Positions 24,703-34,279 of a stretch of 64,000 nt of DNA are shown one piece after another; the first letter of the stretch is position 1, and each line of letters starts with the position of its first letter. The DNA is from G963668345 sp965226215 (GTDB lineage: Bacteria > Acidobacteriota > Terriglobia > Bryobacterales > UBA6623). The notes beneath the pieces were generated by a model. It searched no databases. It had not been told where the DNA came from and saw nothing but the letters and a program-made list of their open reading frames with translations. The stretch covers positions 1,674,001 to 1,738,000 of the forward strand of contig CBDDCH010000002.1 of NCBI GenBank assembly GCA_965226215.1, read 5' to 3'. A program made the translations under genes and the position numbers.

Positions 24703-24836
24703 TAGGCCCTGTCCCTACTGCAACCCAGATCGAGAATTACGGTTTCTAAACGTACTTGGCATAAAGTGTCTACCTATGTCCCGGTAGGTTCAAATCATGG
24801 AGTGACGCTCGAACCCCTGAGGAAGACGCCGGTGAA

Positions 24837-26270
24837 TCAGAACGTGTATTGCAGCCAGAGGTAGGCAAAGGTCACGTCGCGGTCGGGACCATTTGCGCTC
24901 AGGAACTCACCCGTGAAAAAGCGGCCGTAGCCACCGCCGACGAGCGTATGCCATTCGAGCTTGTACTTTACGAGAACGTCCATCTCCGATGCGACCGCCT
25001 TCGGTGACCCCCGACCGCCGACACGCAGAACCCGACCACCGGCGTTGTAAAGCGCATCGTTCTCATTCGCTCGCCAGAAGTTGTGCCCTGCCAGGACGAC
25101 CGCCAGGCCTGCGGCAGGCTTCACAGTGATTCCCCCACCGAGGTCGACGATATTCTGTCGGGCCACGGAATCAATATGGCCGAAATAAGCGTGCCCCAGC
25201 GGGAAAAGTTGATTAAATGTGCCTACTTCATCGTCGAGACCGCTGTCGCCAGTCGCATAGTCGAAACCGACATGGAGCCGCGGTGAAGCGGGAGCCCCGA
25301 AGAAGGTGTAGCCCATCTCGGAGGCCACCATGTAGACGCCGATATCCGCGGTCCCTACCGCACCGAATTGATAGGCAGCTTCGGCGTCGTAGTCGAAGTC
25401 GGTTTGACGGACTCTGCCGCCAACCCGGCTCCCGACCGTATGTCTTCGTTCGCGGCCGCTGGAACCTCCGAACACGGAGTTGTTTCTATCAAGGCCGAGC
25501 CAGTAGATGTCCCAGCCGGCCTTCGTCTTCGGCAGCCTCCCGCTGGCATAGACGCCATAGAACAGAGTGTTCGTATCGCGACGATTGAAGTGGTACTTGT
25601 TGACTTTGACGGGATGGACCCAAAAGCCTGTCACTTCCCAATTCTGGACCTCCAGCTCTCCCGAGAATCCCTCAAAAGTTCGCAAGGAGTTTCCCCACGG
25701 CAACGGGCTCACCAGCCGTTGTTTGCCGAAGAGCAGCTCCTGCCGGCCTACCCGGAAGGTGAAATCGCCGGCATCCGAGACCGGGACGCTGAGGTCGACA
25801 AAAGCGTTGAGTAAGTCGGCGGTGTCGATATCGAAAGGTCGCCGACCTCCCGGCAGATTCCGGTCGGTCGCGAGCGCCGTTTTCCCTTCCACGTAGAACC
25901 GCACATGGTCGCCGACGCGAATGTCGGCATGGAGAAGAAGCCGCGTGTTTACGAACAGGTCGTCCCGTCCCTCCGCATCACTAAAGCCGAAGTTATCCCA
26001 GCTCTCCATCCGAACGCGGTAGTGGCCGCCGAAGCTCACCCAAATGCTGCCGCTTTCGTTGAGCGGGACATGCTTAACCGGGTCAAAAAAGTCTTCCGTT
26101 CTCGAGGGGCCTTCCGCGACGACCGACCAGTTCTCGTTTTGGCGGAGGAATTTGTAAGTGGGGCGGTTCTTGCCCTGTTGGCCGTGTAACGGGCCGAGCA
26201 ATGCAACGCAACAGAAGCCGAGTATGACAGACTGCCCCGCTTTGCCTAGAAACATCTTCTGTGTCGGCAT
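24837..26270 (-). CDS. outer-membrane beta-barrel, alginate-export-like
   Basis: A 477-residue exported protein with a signal peptide (VILGFCCVALLGPLHGQ). It then has alternating barrel strands such as FTFRVGRQELLFGKQRLVSP and HVRFYVEGKTAL, ending in YLWLQYTF with the terminal aromatic residue typical of outer-membrane proteins. This matches the alginate-export barrel family, which passes polysaccharides or small solutes. The substrate is unknown. The ATG at 26270 has an excellent ribosome site (AAAGGAGGTGACC). Monocistronic. It confirms a diderm envelope. Confidence 0.85.
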   Translation of the reverse strand: MPTQKMFLGKAGQSVILGFCCVALLGPLHGQQGKNRPTYKFLRQNENWSVVAEGPSRTEDFFDPVKHVPLNESGSIWVSFGGHYRVRMESWDNFGFSDAEGRDDLFVNTRLLLHADIRVGDHVRFYVEGKTALATDRNLPGGRRPFDIDTADLLNAFVDLSVPVSDAGDFTFRVGRQELLFGKQRLVSPLPWGNSLRTFEGFSGELEVQNWEVTGFWVHPVKVNKYHFNRRDTNTLFYGVYASGRLPKTKAGWDIYWLGLDRNNSVFGGSSGRERRHTVGSRVGGRVRQTDFDYDAEAAYQFGAVGTADIGVYMVASEMGYTFFGAPASPRLHVGFDYATGDSGLDDEVGTFNQLFPLGHAYFGHIDSVARQNIVDLGGGITVKPAAGLAVVLAGHNFWRANENDALYNAGGRVLRVGGRGSPKAVASEMDVLVKYKLEWHTLVGGGYGRFFTGEFLSANGPDRDVTFAYLWLQYTF

Positions 26271-27410
26271 GGTCACCTCCTTTGCTTGGCAGACCCCGAG
26301 AACGCTTACCTGCAAGCCCTGGGCGACGGGTCGGCACGGTCCCGTTCTTCATGCAACTTATCGGAAGCTCAAGGCACGAATGTGAGTCCGGTGGCGGAAA
26401 AGTTGGCCGGAGCGCGCCCGAACAGGCGTCACCTCCGGCCCAAGGCGTCTGGCCCGCGGCGCTTCCCTACCTTAAGAACCGCGGGTAGCAACCGTGGCCC
26501 AGAAGATGGAGGTGGCCTTGCACGAATCGGCCCGCGCGACCGGCGCGACCGACGAGGTATCACTCCGATGAGGTGGAGCGGATTTCGATTTGAGGTTGAC
26601 GCGCAGCACTGGAGTGGACAAGCGGGCTCTCGGACCGGTCCGCCCGCGAAGTCACTGAGCTGATGCGTTGCGCTGGCGCGCCCCTGGATGCTGCGGGCTT
26701 CTCTGAATCTGGACCATCTGTTGCAGCATCTGCCAGTGTGAAGTAAAATGTAGCGCCCTGCCCAACCGCGGACTCCACCCGAAGGCGCCCGCCGTGTTGG
26801 TCCACGATTCTTTTACAGGTCGCAAGGCCGATGCCCGAGCCATCAAATTCTTGCTTTGAATGGAGGCGTTTGAAGGGCGCGAATATCGCTGCGTGGTGCT
26901 GCGCGTCGATGCCAATGCCGTTGTCCTCTATCGAGATCTCCCACTGGTCGCCTTCGCGACGGGACGTAACCCTCACGACGACCGGCTCCCCGCGGCTAAA
27001 TTTGGTGCCGTTGGAAATCAGATTCTGCAGCAGCTGGACGAGCGCATCTTCGTCTCCCGCCACCGTCGGCGGCATGAGCCCCACGATAACCCTTGGTTGT
27101 GTCTCTTCGATGAGAGCCTTCAGGTTTTCCACAACGGACTTCATGCACGACTTGAGGTCAACCGGACCGAGGGCCTTCGCGGACCTTCCCGCGCGGGTGT
27201 ATTCCAGAAGGCTGTCCAGCATCTTCGTCATGCGGTCCACCATCCGAAGAGCCGCTACGAGAAACTCATTGCCCCTGGCGTCCAGAGGCTTGTCTCGATA
27301 GAAGTCAAGTATCACTTCCACATTGTTTCTTACAGAGCACAGGGGGGTCTTCAAATCGTGCGAGGCAACCGAAACGAAAGCTTCCAGCTCTCTCTGCTTT
27401 TCGGCTACTA

Positions 27411-28563
27411 GTGTAGTGCCACTAACGGTTCTGGACAATGACGTGGGTTTTGGCGGCGCGCTCGACTTTGGCGAGGATATCTTGTGCCGGAGCTGTCCAG
27501 ACAAAGGGCTTGGCCGCTTGGTTACTCGCTTCCAGGTACTCGTGGATGGCGGCCTCGAGTTCGGGAACACTGCGGAACACGCCGCGGCGGATGCGCTTCT
27601 GTGTCAGCTCGCGGAACCAGCGCTCGACGAGATTGAGCCAAGAAGAAGACGTGGGAATGAAGTGAAAGTGGAAGCGGGGGTGCTTCGCGAGCCACTTCTT
27701 CACCTGCTCATGCTTATGCGTGGAGTAGTTGTCCACGATCAGATGCAGCTCCAGCGCCGGTGGCGTTTCGCGATCGATCTTGCGTAGGAATTTGAGGAAT
27801 TACTGGTACCGATGTCGCGGCAGACACTCCCCGATCACCTGGCCGTCGAGCACATTGAAGGCGGCGAACAGCGTCGTTGTGCCATGTCGTTTGAAGTCGT
27901 GGGTCATGGTGCCGGCGCGACCCTTTTTCAGGGGCAGTCCCGGCTGGCTGCGGTCTAAGGCCTGGATCTGGCTTTTCTCATCGACGCTGAGCACCAGCGC
28001 GTGCTCGGGCGGATTCAAGTACAGCCCGACCACGTCGCGGAGTTTCTCGACGAACTGCTTGTCGCGGCTGAGCTTGAAAGTTTCGAGGCGATGGGGCTGC
28101 AGTCCGTGCGCTTTCCAGACGCGCTGGATGGCCATCTTGGAGACGCCCAAGTGCTTGGCGATGGTGCGGGTGCTCCAATGCGTGGCCGCCCGGGGCTTCT
28201 CGTGAAGCGTTGTATCGAGGATGCATTGGACGAATTCAGCGGAGAGCGCCGGTTTGCGTCCGGGGCGCGTCCGATCGCGGAGTCCGTCGAGGCCGGACTG
28301 GGCGAAGCGCTTTCGCCACAGGATGACGGTCTTGCGGTTGACGCCGAGTTCGCGGGCCATGGCGTGGTTCGCCAACCCCTGCGCACAGCGCAAAACAATG
28401 TGCGCTCGCAAGACCATTTTCTGCGTCGTATTGCGGCCTCGAACGAGGCGACGAAGAGCGTTTCGCTGCGGAGCGGTGAGGGCTAGAGCGTCAGCGGATG
28501 GCCACATAAACCATCCTACCGCGAAAAGGGTGTTATTGTACAGCTATTTATGTGGCACTACAC
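27411..28563 (-). mobile_element. IS630-family insertion sequence
   Basis: A 1153-bp element with inverted ends GTGTAGTGCCAC on both sides and a TA target duplication (27409-27410 and 28564-28565), as expected for the IS630/Tc1 group. It inserted into CTAG inside the kinase gene. Its transposase gene carries one nonsense codon, so this copy is probably immobile by itself. Confidence 0.85.
27422..28507 (-). pseudogene. IS630-family transposase with in-frame stop
   Basis: The N-terminal helix-turn-helix part (AMARELGVNRKTVILWRKRF) is followed by the DDE catalytic part. The first Asp is in VLSVDEKSQIQALD, the second in IVDNYSTHKHEQ and the Glu in SSSWLNLVERWF. A single TAA at 27800-27802 interrupts RHRYQ-stop-FLKFLRK, exactly where related proteins read RHRYQEFLKFL. 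The frame is otherwise continuous, so a Glu codon has mutated. Both halves are in the same frame, which argues against programmed frameshifting. Confidence 0.85.
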
Positions 28564-28979
28564 TAGTCTCTTCAGTCTGACCTTTTCAATGGCGTTGGTG
28601 ATAGCCCGATAGAGGGCCTTCGGCGTCATAACCTGGCGCACCACGACATCTTTGACCATGTAATCCTGTGCGCCCCGTTTCATCGCCTCGACCGCCACTG
28701 TCTCGTTGCCGGCGCCGGTAAGAACGATGGTAGGAACGTCATCGCCGAGCGCGCGAATCGAAGCTAGTACCTCCAGGCCGTCGTGTTCTCCGAGGCGATA
28801 GTCGAGCAACAGACAATCGGTCTTCCGCGCAGCGAGGGCTTGCTGACCACTTTCTGCGTCCAAGCAGTGAGTGAATTCAACCTGAAATTCGGAAATCTTG
28901 TTCAACAGACGCCGCAGGAGTTCAGCATCCGCGGGGTTGTCGTCGATCAGCAGAATCTTCAGTGTTCGCCCGCTCATGG

Positions 28980-29447
28980 CTAGTCGCCTGTGTGGGGGGG
29001 GAGCACAACGAGCTTCAGCCAGTAGGCGCCCAATTGCTCCAAGGCGGCGACGAAGGCCTGGACCCCGATGGGCTTCTGGATGAATGAGTTGCAACCCAGC
29101 TTATAGCTCCGCACGACGTCCTCTTCATGCCGCGACGTGGTGAGCACGACGACGGGAATGGTGTCCAGGTTAGAGTCAGCCTTCATACGCTCAAGAACCT
29201 GTTTCCCGTCGAGCCTTGGCATGTTCAAGTCCAAGAGAATGAGGTCAGGTCTGGGGCACGCTGCCGGGTCCGCGAACTGCTCGCGCTGAAGGAGATAATC
29301 CATCGCCTCCTCGCCATTCGAGACAACACGCAGGTCACAATGAATCACACCCCTGGCGAGCGCCCGGCGGGTGAGGTTCTGGTCAGCCGGATTGTCTTCA
29401 ACCAGCAAAACGGTCGCGGCACGAACTTGCTCGCCTGGCTGCATCAT
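28980..29447 (-). CDS. Rcp1-like response regulator
   Basis: A 155-residue single receiver domain. The acidic pair is in VLLVEDNPADQNL, the phosphoacceptor Asp in LILLDLNMPRLDG, the Thr in VVLTTSR and the Lys in SFIQKPIG. The long alpha3-beta4 loop and NPAD motif place it with the Rcp1 type that partners phytochrome-like and PAS kinases. It overlaps the upstream kinase stop (ATGATG) and ends two bases before the REC-kinase gene, so it belongs to one transcription unit. Confidence 0.9.
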   Translation of the reverse strand: MMQPGEQVRAATVLLVEDNPADQNLTRRALARGVIHCDLRVVSNGEEAMDYLLQREQFADPAACPRPDLILLDLNMPRLDGKQVLERMKADSNLDTIPVVVLTTSRHEEDVVRSYKLGCNSFIQKPIGVQAFVAALEQLGAYWLKLVVLPPHTGD

Positions 29448-30605
29448 GATGGCTCCAATTCGTTACCTCGGTTGGGGAGGGTGAACTTGAAATGGGCGCC
29501 TTGGGCGGGTCTCGATTCCACCCAAATCCTACCCCCGTGGCGCTCAACGCTTTTGCGGCAGATGGCCAGCCCGATGCCCGTCCCTGGATACTCGGTGATC
29601 CCATGCAAACGTTTAAAGGGCTCGAAGATCTGCTCGGCATACTCCGGCTCGAGCCCAATTCCGTTATCGCGAACACCTAGGGTCCAGACATCACCCGTTT
29701 GCCCGGCCGTCAGTTCCACCACGGGCTGCCCGTCACGGGCAAACTTCAGAGCGTTGGAGAGCAGGTTCTGATAGAGCTGTGTGAGCAGGGTTGCGTCCCC
29801 CACAACCCTCGGAAGCGCTTGGCGCTCGATTCGAGCTCCGGATTGTTCCAGGTGTGACAGCAGCGCTTCGAGGGACTCGTCGACACATTCATCGAGTGAA
29901 ACGGTCTCTGTTTTCATGGCCGCCCTTCCGGCTCGCGAAAAGGCGAGCAGGTCGGTGATAAGTGTCTGCATGCGGTTTGCGGCTTTCGCGATGTAATCCA
30001 GGTCTGTAGCTGCGTCTTCCGGTAGCTCCTCGTCTAGGTCTTCACGTAGTAGTGCTATACGCAACCAACGACCGCACCGGTTCCTGCAGGTCATGGGAGG
30101 CGACATAGACAAACTGCTCGAGTTCGTGCTGTGTCGCCTTCAGATCTTCCGCCTTCTGCTCGGCCAGCTTCTTGGCCTGAAACGCCTCATCGCGCATTGC
30201 CCGGTAGGCCTGAATGCGGTGGGCCAAGTCAGTAACGTCCTGAATCGCAAACAGGGCCCAGTAATCTCCCGATCCGCTCTGTGGAAGCGCTGTGACCATC
30301 GCCTGCTGCATGCGCCGACGGCCGTCCGGCAATACAGACGGGACGATCTCACCGTGGAGTTGCGACGAGAGGATGAGCGGCGCCCCGGCCTGAAAAACGG
30401 CTTTGAGCCGCTGCTGATATTGCGGCCGACGCAAGCGCTCAGAGAAATCGCCGATCGGCCGGCCTACGATATCCGCGCGTGGAATTCCCGTCCACTGCTC
30501 GAGACATCGGTTCCACTCGGCCACCGTGCCGTCAGGGCGCAAGACGAAGACGCCCAAGGGCAAATGCTCCAAGAGGGTAAAATTTTTGGCTCCAGCCGGC
30601 TCCAA
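29444..30605 (-). pseudogene. PAS-domain histidine kinase with a 2-nt deletion
   Basis: The N-terminal part (30605 down to about 30050) contains a PAS domain (LPLGVFVLRPDGTVAEWNRC) and the H-box start FVYVASHDLQEPVRSLVAYS. The frame then shifts. The other frame continues LLREDLDEELPEDAATDLDY and the ATPase domain with DNGIGLEP and GTGIGLAICRK. The intact paralogue at 31987-33543 reads AGCACTCTACTACGT where this gene reads AGCACTACTACGT, so two bases are missing near 30051. A sequencing error in a short repeat cannot be excluded. Confidence 0.8.
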
Positions 30606-30617
30606 ACCACCCTCCCT

Positions 30618-31250
30618 CTAGACAATGAGCTCCTCATGCATTGTGCGGATGCGCTCTAGCAGGACCTCAAAAGAATCCATGCCGAATAACAGCGTTACTT
30701 CGCCCTCGATCTTTTCCTGCTCCAGCGAGAAGTGACTCTGTCCCACGAGGAAGTGAGTCTGCGCCAACAGGACGGCTGCATCAGCCTGCGAACGGACAGC
30801 CTCGGCGAGGTCCTCCGGCGTTTCTTCGCTGTAGGTCGGAAGCTCGTAGCTGATGTGCCGCTCCAACACGTTGGTGATCGACCCCATGACCGCGTTCAGC
30901 AGGATGTTCCCTACCTCTGTGAGGGCACCGGCTCGCAGACTGTCGAGATCCGGCGTCCCGGCTTCCTCGCCGGTCAGCAGCGCGACGAGTTTGGAAGCGC
31001 TATCGGTCGGAAACACGAGCCCAGTGGTTCCTTGGATTTCGCCCGAGAAGCCCATCCGAACCGCCGCCAACTTTTGCCCCGCGGTCGACTTAATGATCTC
31101 TTTGATGTCCGCCGGAGAAACGAGGCGAACGGAGGGCACGCGGAGCTCGACATGCGCTCCGACCATGTCGTTGAGCGCCCCGGCAGCGCGGCCGACGCCG
31201 ATGTTGATGAGTTCTCGAAGAGCGTCAATTTCTTCCGCCGAGACGTTCAC
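30618..31250 (-). CDS. cheC: CheC-family phosphatase
   Basis: A 210-residue protein of the CheC/FliY/CheX family, which dephosphorylates CheY-P. The two family motifs with E and N residues are present as LRELINIGVGRAAGALN and TEVGNILLNAVMGSITN. The GTG start at 31250 overlaps the upstream receiver stop (GTGA). It follows a CheY-like gene directly, so the pair probably acts as output regulator and its phosphatase. No flagellar or cheA genes are nearby, so a non-chemotaxis role is likely. Confidence 0.85.
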   Translation of the reverse strand: MNVSAEEIDALRELINIGVGRAAGALNDMVGAHVELRVPSVRLVSPADIKEIIKSTAGQKLAAVRMGFSGEIQGTTGLVFPTDSASKLVALLTGEEAGTPDLDSLRAGALTEVGNILLNAVMGSITNVLERHISYELPTYSEETPEDLAEAVRSQADAAVLLAQTHFLVGQSHFSLEQEKIEGEVTLLFGMDSFEVLLERIRTMHEELIV

Positions 31251-31621
31251 GGTTCCACCTCTTGGAGGGACAACGCACGTTCCAGGACGCCACGCAGCCT
31301 TTCTTCGCTTGGCGGCTTGTGAATGACGTCGAACGCCCCCAGGTCCCGGCACCGTTCGGCCGCGGTATCCTGAACGTCCGCGGTCAGCACGACTCGCGGA
31401 ATCGAGCAGTGTTTTTTCTGCAGCTCCGCCAGCACCTGGAAGCCGTCGAGTACCGGCATCAGCAGGTCGAGGAGAATGACGTCCGGCGACTCTTGTTGCA
31501 CAAGCTCGATCGCGGCCCTTCCGTCGCCGGCCTCAATCGTGTCCTGTGCCAGCGGACCCAAGGCGCGTCGAATCATGCGTCTCTGGAATGAAGAATCATC
31601 AACAATGAGAATCTTGGGCAT
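31247..31621 (-). CDS. CheY-like response regulator
   Basis: A 124-residue single receiver domain. The acidic pair is in ILIVDDSSFQRRM, the phosphoacceptor Asp in ILLDLLMPVLDG, the Thr in VVLTADVQ and the Lys in VIHKPPSEE. The DDSSFxRRM start is typical of regulators paired with CheC/CheX proteins. It is coupled to cheC downstream. The effector is unknown. Confidence 0.9.
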   Translation of the reverse strand: MPKILIVDDSSFQRRMIRRALGPLAQDTIEAGDGRAAIELVQQESPDVILLDLLMPVLDGFQVLAELQKKHCSIPRVVLTADVQDTAAERCRDLGAFDVIHKPPSEERLRGVLERALSLQEVEP

Positions 31622-31790
31622 GGATCTCCTTCGCGAGGCGACGCCTTCCTCGCCGCTCTGGCGCTACATAATATCTGATCGGCCGGGTAACTCAAAACAT
31701 GAAGCCCGCGGCGCGGACCTGGCGTTCCCGGTTCGCGTACTGGCTACGCGTTTCCGTTTGTCATGTGATTTTTCGACGATCATCCGGCGA

Positions 31791-31830
31791 GCCGCCTAAC
31801 GGCGGCTAGGACAAACAAGAGTGTTTGTCC
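31791..31830. repeat. two adjacent perfect hairpins
   Basis: GCCGCC-TAAC-GGCGGC (31791-31806) is followed by GGACAAAC-AAGAGT-GTTTGTCC (31809-31830) in the 365-base gap between the membrane kinase and the CheY gene. There is no T-run, so these are not clear terminators. They resemble the palindromic intergenic units found elsewhere in the window. Confidence 0.4.
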
Positions 31831-31986
31831 CTACTGGGATCGACCGATAGCCAACGGCCGCAAGTCTCGGCAAAACGACCGCCGAGCCATGCGCTACGGG
31901 GTCTGAAACTTACCGCTTGCTGACGCGCGCGGCTCGGGAACAATCGGTTTCCCTCTGCCGAAGCGGCGACCGTTCGCCTAGCTGCA

Positions 31987-33543
31987 TCATGATGGCTCCA
32001 ATTCCTTACCTCGGTTGGGGAGGGTGAACTTGAAATGAGCGCCTTGGGCGGGTCTCGATTCCACCCAAATCCTACCCCCGTGGCGGTCAACGTTTTTGCG
32101 GCAGATGGCCAACCCGATGCCCGTCCCTGGATACTCGGTGAGCCCATGCAAACGTTTGAAGGGCTCGAAAATCTGCTCGACATACTCCGGCTCGATCCCA
32201 ATTCCGTTGTCGCGAACACCCAGTGTCCAAACATCGCCCGTTTGCTGGACCGTCAATTCCACCTCGGGCTCCCCGTCACGGGCGAACTTCAGAGCGTTGG
32301 AGAGCAGGTTCTGATAGAGCTGTGTGAGCAGGGTTGCGTCCCCCACAACCCTCGGAAGCACCTGGCGCTCGATTCGAGCTGCGGATTGTTCCAGTTGTGA
32401 CCGCAGCGCTTCGAGGGACTCGTCGACACATTCATCGAGTGAAACGGTCTCTGTTTTCATGGCCGCCCGTCCGGCTCGCGAAAAGGCGAGCAGGTCAGCG
32501 ATGACCCTCTGCATGCGGTTTGCGGCTTTCGCGATGTAATCCAGGTCTGTAGCTGCCTCTTCAGGAAGCTCTTTGCCCAGGTCTTCACGTAGTAGAGTGC
32601 TATACGCAACCAAGGACCGCACCGGTTCCTGCATGTCGTGAGAGGCTATGTAGGCGAACTGTTCCAGTTCGGCATTGCTGCGTGCCAATGCCTTCTCAGC
32701 CTCCCTGCGTGCGCTCAGTTCTTCCAGTAGGTCATGGTTGACTCGAGACAGCTCGGCTGAGCTGCGTTCGGCTTGGACAAAAAGGGCATAGGTGTTCCTC
32801 AGCAGACCGTGGAGCATGACAGCGTAGCTGGCCACCTTCAACAGATGGGCCGCGTCAAACATCGCATCGAACAAACCGAACGACCGTGACATGAACAGCG
32901 CTTGGCCCATGAAGCCGATGACCAGCGACACCACCAGCGCGTTCTCGAATGGGTCTTGCCGCCAAATCCCCTTTTCCCGATAGCCGGAGAGCGCCATGAG
33001 AAACAGCGCCGCGGAGACGAACTCTTCCGGACGTCCGAAGAACAGCTCCGGATAGTAAGCTCTCGGCAGGGGCACGAAAGCGAAGAAACAGAAGCTGATA
33101 AGCGTCAGAACCGAGACACTGATGTAGACAGCTCCCTCGCCAATCCCGCCGGCCGCCTTGAGCCTTTGTTCCCGTTTCCAGGCCCAGTAACTTAGCAGCA
33201 TCAGTAGCGCAAGAAACGTCCGCGACGCGTTCCAACTCCAAGGAATCAGAGAGGGCGGTGCGGACGGCAGCAACTGGTTAAAGAAGGAGCTGGTGACTAC
33301 CGCGTGGTAGCAGTCGAGCAGCCCCGTTCCGATGAAGCCGGTGCCGACAAACAAATAGGTGTTGTTCTTCTTGGCGTAGAATCGAACGATGGCCACCAGC
33401 CCGACGATCAGCGCCAGAATGGCGGCAATGACCTCCGTGATGGTATGCAGCTCAGTGCTGCCTTGCCACGTGCTGTCCGTCAGAGCGGCATAGGCCAGGA
33501 CCAAGCTGACCACCAAAGCGATGTGCTTCCAGATGCCTGCCAA
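31987..33543 (-). CDS. membrane histidine kinase with MASE-type sensor
   Basis: A 518-residue kinase. The N-terminal 250 residues hold about seven or eight membrane helices with LHTITEVIAAILALIVGLVA and GFIGTGLLDCYHA, resembling MASE3-type sensor domains. A short coiled coil, a HisKA domain (YIASHDMQEPVRSLVAYS) and a HATPase domain (NLLSNALKFA, DNGIGIEP, GTGIGLAICRK) follow. The 3' half is nearly identical to the kinase at 29444-30112, and the similarity continues past the stop into the start of the Rcp1-like gene. There is no receiver gene directly downstream of this copy. Confidence 0.88.
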   Translation of the reverse strand: MAGIWKHIALVVSLVLAYAALTDSTWQGSTELHTITEVIAAILALIVGLVAIVRFYAKKNNTYLFVGTGFIGTGLLDCYHAVVTSSFFNQLLPSAPPSLIPWSWNASRTFLALLMLLSYWAWKREQRLKAAGGIGEGAVYISVSVLTLISFCFFAFVPLPRAYYPELFFGRPEEFVSAALFLMALSGYREKGIWRQDPFENALVVSLVIGFMGQALFMSRSFGLFDAMFDAAHLLKVASYAVMLHGLLRNTYALFVQAERSSAELSRVNHDLLEELSARREAEKALARSNAELEQFAYIASHDMQEPVRSLVAYSTLLREDLGKELPEEAATDLDYIAKAANRMQRVIADLLAFSRAGRAAMKTETVSLDECVDESLEALRSQLEQSAARIERQVLPRVVGDATLLTQLYQNLLSNALKFARDGEPEVELTVQQTGDVWTLGVRDNGIGIEPEYVEQIFEPFKRLHGLTEYPGTGIGLAICRKNVDRHGGRIWVESRPAQGAHFKFTLPNRGKELEPS

Positions 33544-34279
33544 AACGAGCGTCTCCTATCTCGAGAACAAGCCTGTGGCGCGCCGCACCTACTGTGCCTC
33601 TTGAAGCACTCTCGGATTTCGCCTTCCTCGGATCGCTACGGGCGGCTGGCCTTCGCAGCCGGCCGCTGACCCTTGCAATCAAGGTGTAGATCGTTCTCGG
33701 TGTTCAGCTGTAAGGGCTGAGCGACTGTCGCTAGCTCCGAGAAGCGAATCCGGGATCGTGCTTCCCGCGACCGCGTGCGTACGTTCGGCCAAGATCGGCT
33801 AGTCAGGGATAGAATCGGCTACCGCGGGAGACTTGATTAGGCGCAACCGATGCCCGATTACCTTCATTCAACATGTCTCCCTGGCCGTGGGAAGGTGCGC
33901 CGTGCGCTGTTACGGCAGTCGGTTGCGAGCAGCCTCAAGTTCTCAATGAGATAGCTGCATTGCCGAAAATCCAAGCGGGGGCGGCGAGATCCCGCACCGT
34001 ACGTAGAATCAGTAAGTTGGAGTCCTCAGGATAATTTTAATCGAGGCTGTCCCGGTTTTCCGGTTTTGGCCCGGCTTTGGCGGCTGCGGAACAAATAATG
34101 ATCGAAACGAACCCATTTCTCGAGACCCCGGGAATGGTAGGTAAGCCTAGCTATTTCTATCGATTAAACTAGCTTTAAGGGGGCGAACAAACGGTGTAGC
34201 CGATCGCCGAAACGAACCGAAACAAACCCATTTTTACCCCCGCCGGGCAAGGACTCCCGCGCCCCTTCCAAACGCAAGG
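33544..34279. other. intergenic stretch with short repeats
   Basis: About 735 bases without a convincing gene. GAAACGAACCCATTT (about 34105-34120) recurs in altered form at about 34217-34235, and inverted near 40795-40812 (AAATGGGTTCGTTTTG). Nothing else could be supported. Confidence 0.4.

Larger units (their letters stand above)
26560..28977 (-). pseudogene. REC-histidine kinase hybrid split by an IS630 element
   Basis: The gene starts at 28977 with a receiver domain (ILLIDDNPADAELL, phosphoacceptor in CLLLDYRLGEHDG). It is interrupted after EKVRLKRL and resumes beyond the IS with VAEKQRELEAFVSVASHDLK, a HisKA domain with its His. A HATPase domain follows (NLISNGTKFS, DNGIGID, GSGIGLATCKRI). 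Removing 27411-28563 and one TA duplicate restores one frame of 1263 bases (420 residues). Each half is otherwise intact. The 5' half could still make a lone receiver; the kinase half has lost its start. It was the last gene of the signalling cluster. Confidence 0.85.

Noticed and set aside
24780..24836. Possible tRNA-like sequence (GTTCAAATC followed by CGAACCCC)
   Set aside because: No acceptor stem or anticodon arm can be drawn around it.
27422..28507. Programmed frameshift between two transposase ORFs, as known for some IS630 elements
   Set aside because: Both parts are in the same frame and are separated by a single TAA at a position where Glu is expected, so a nonsense mutation explains it.
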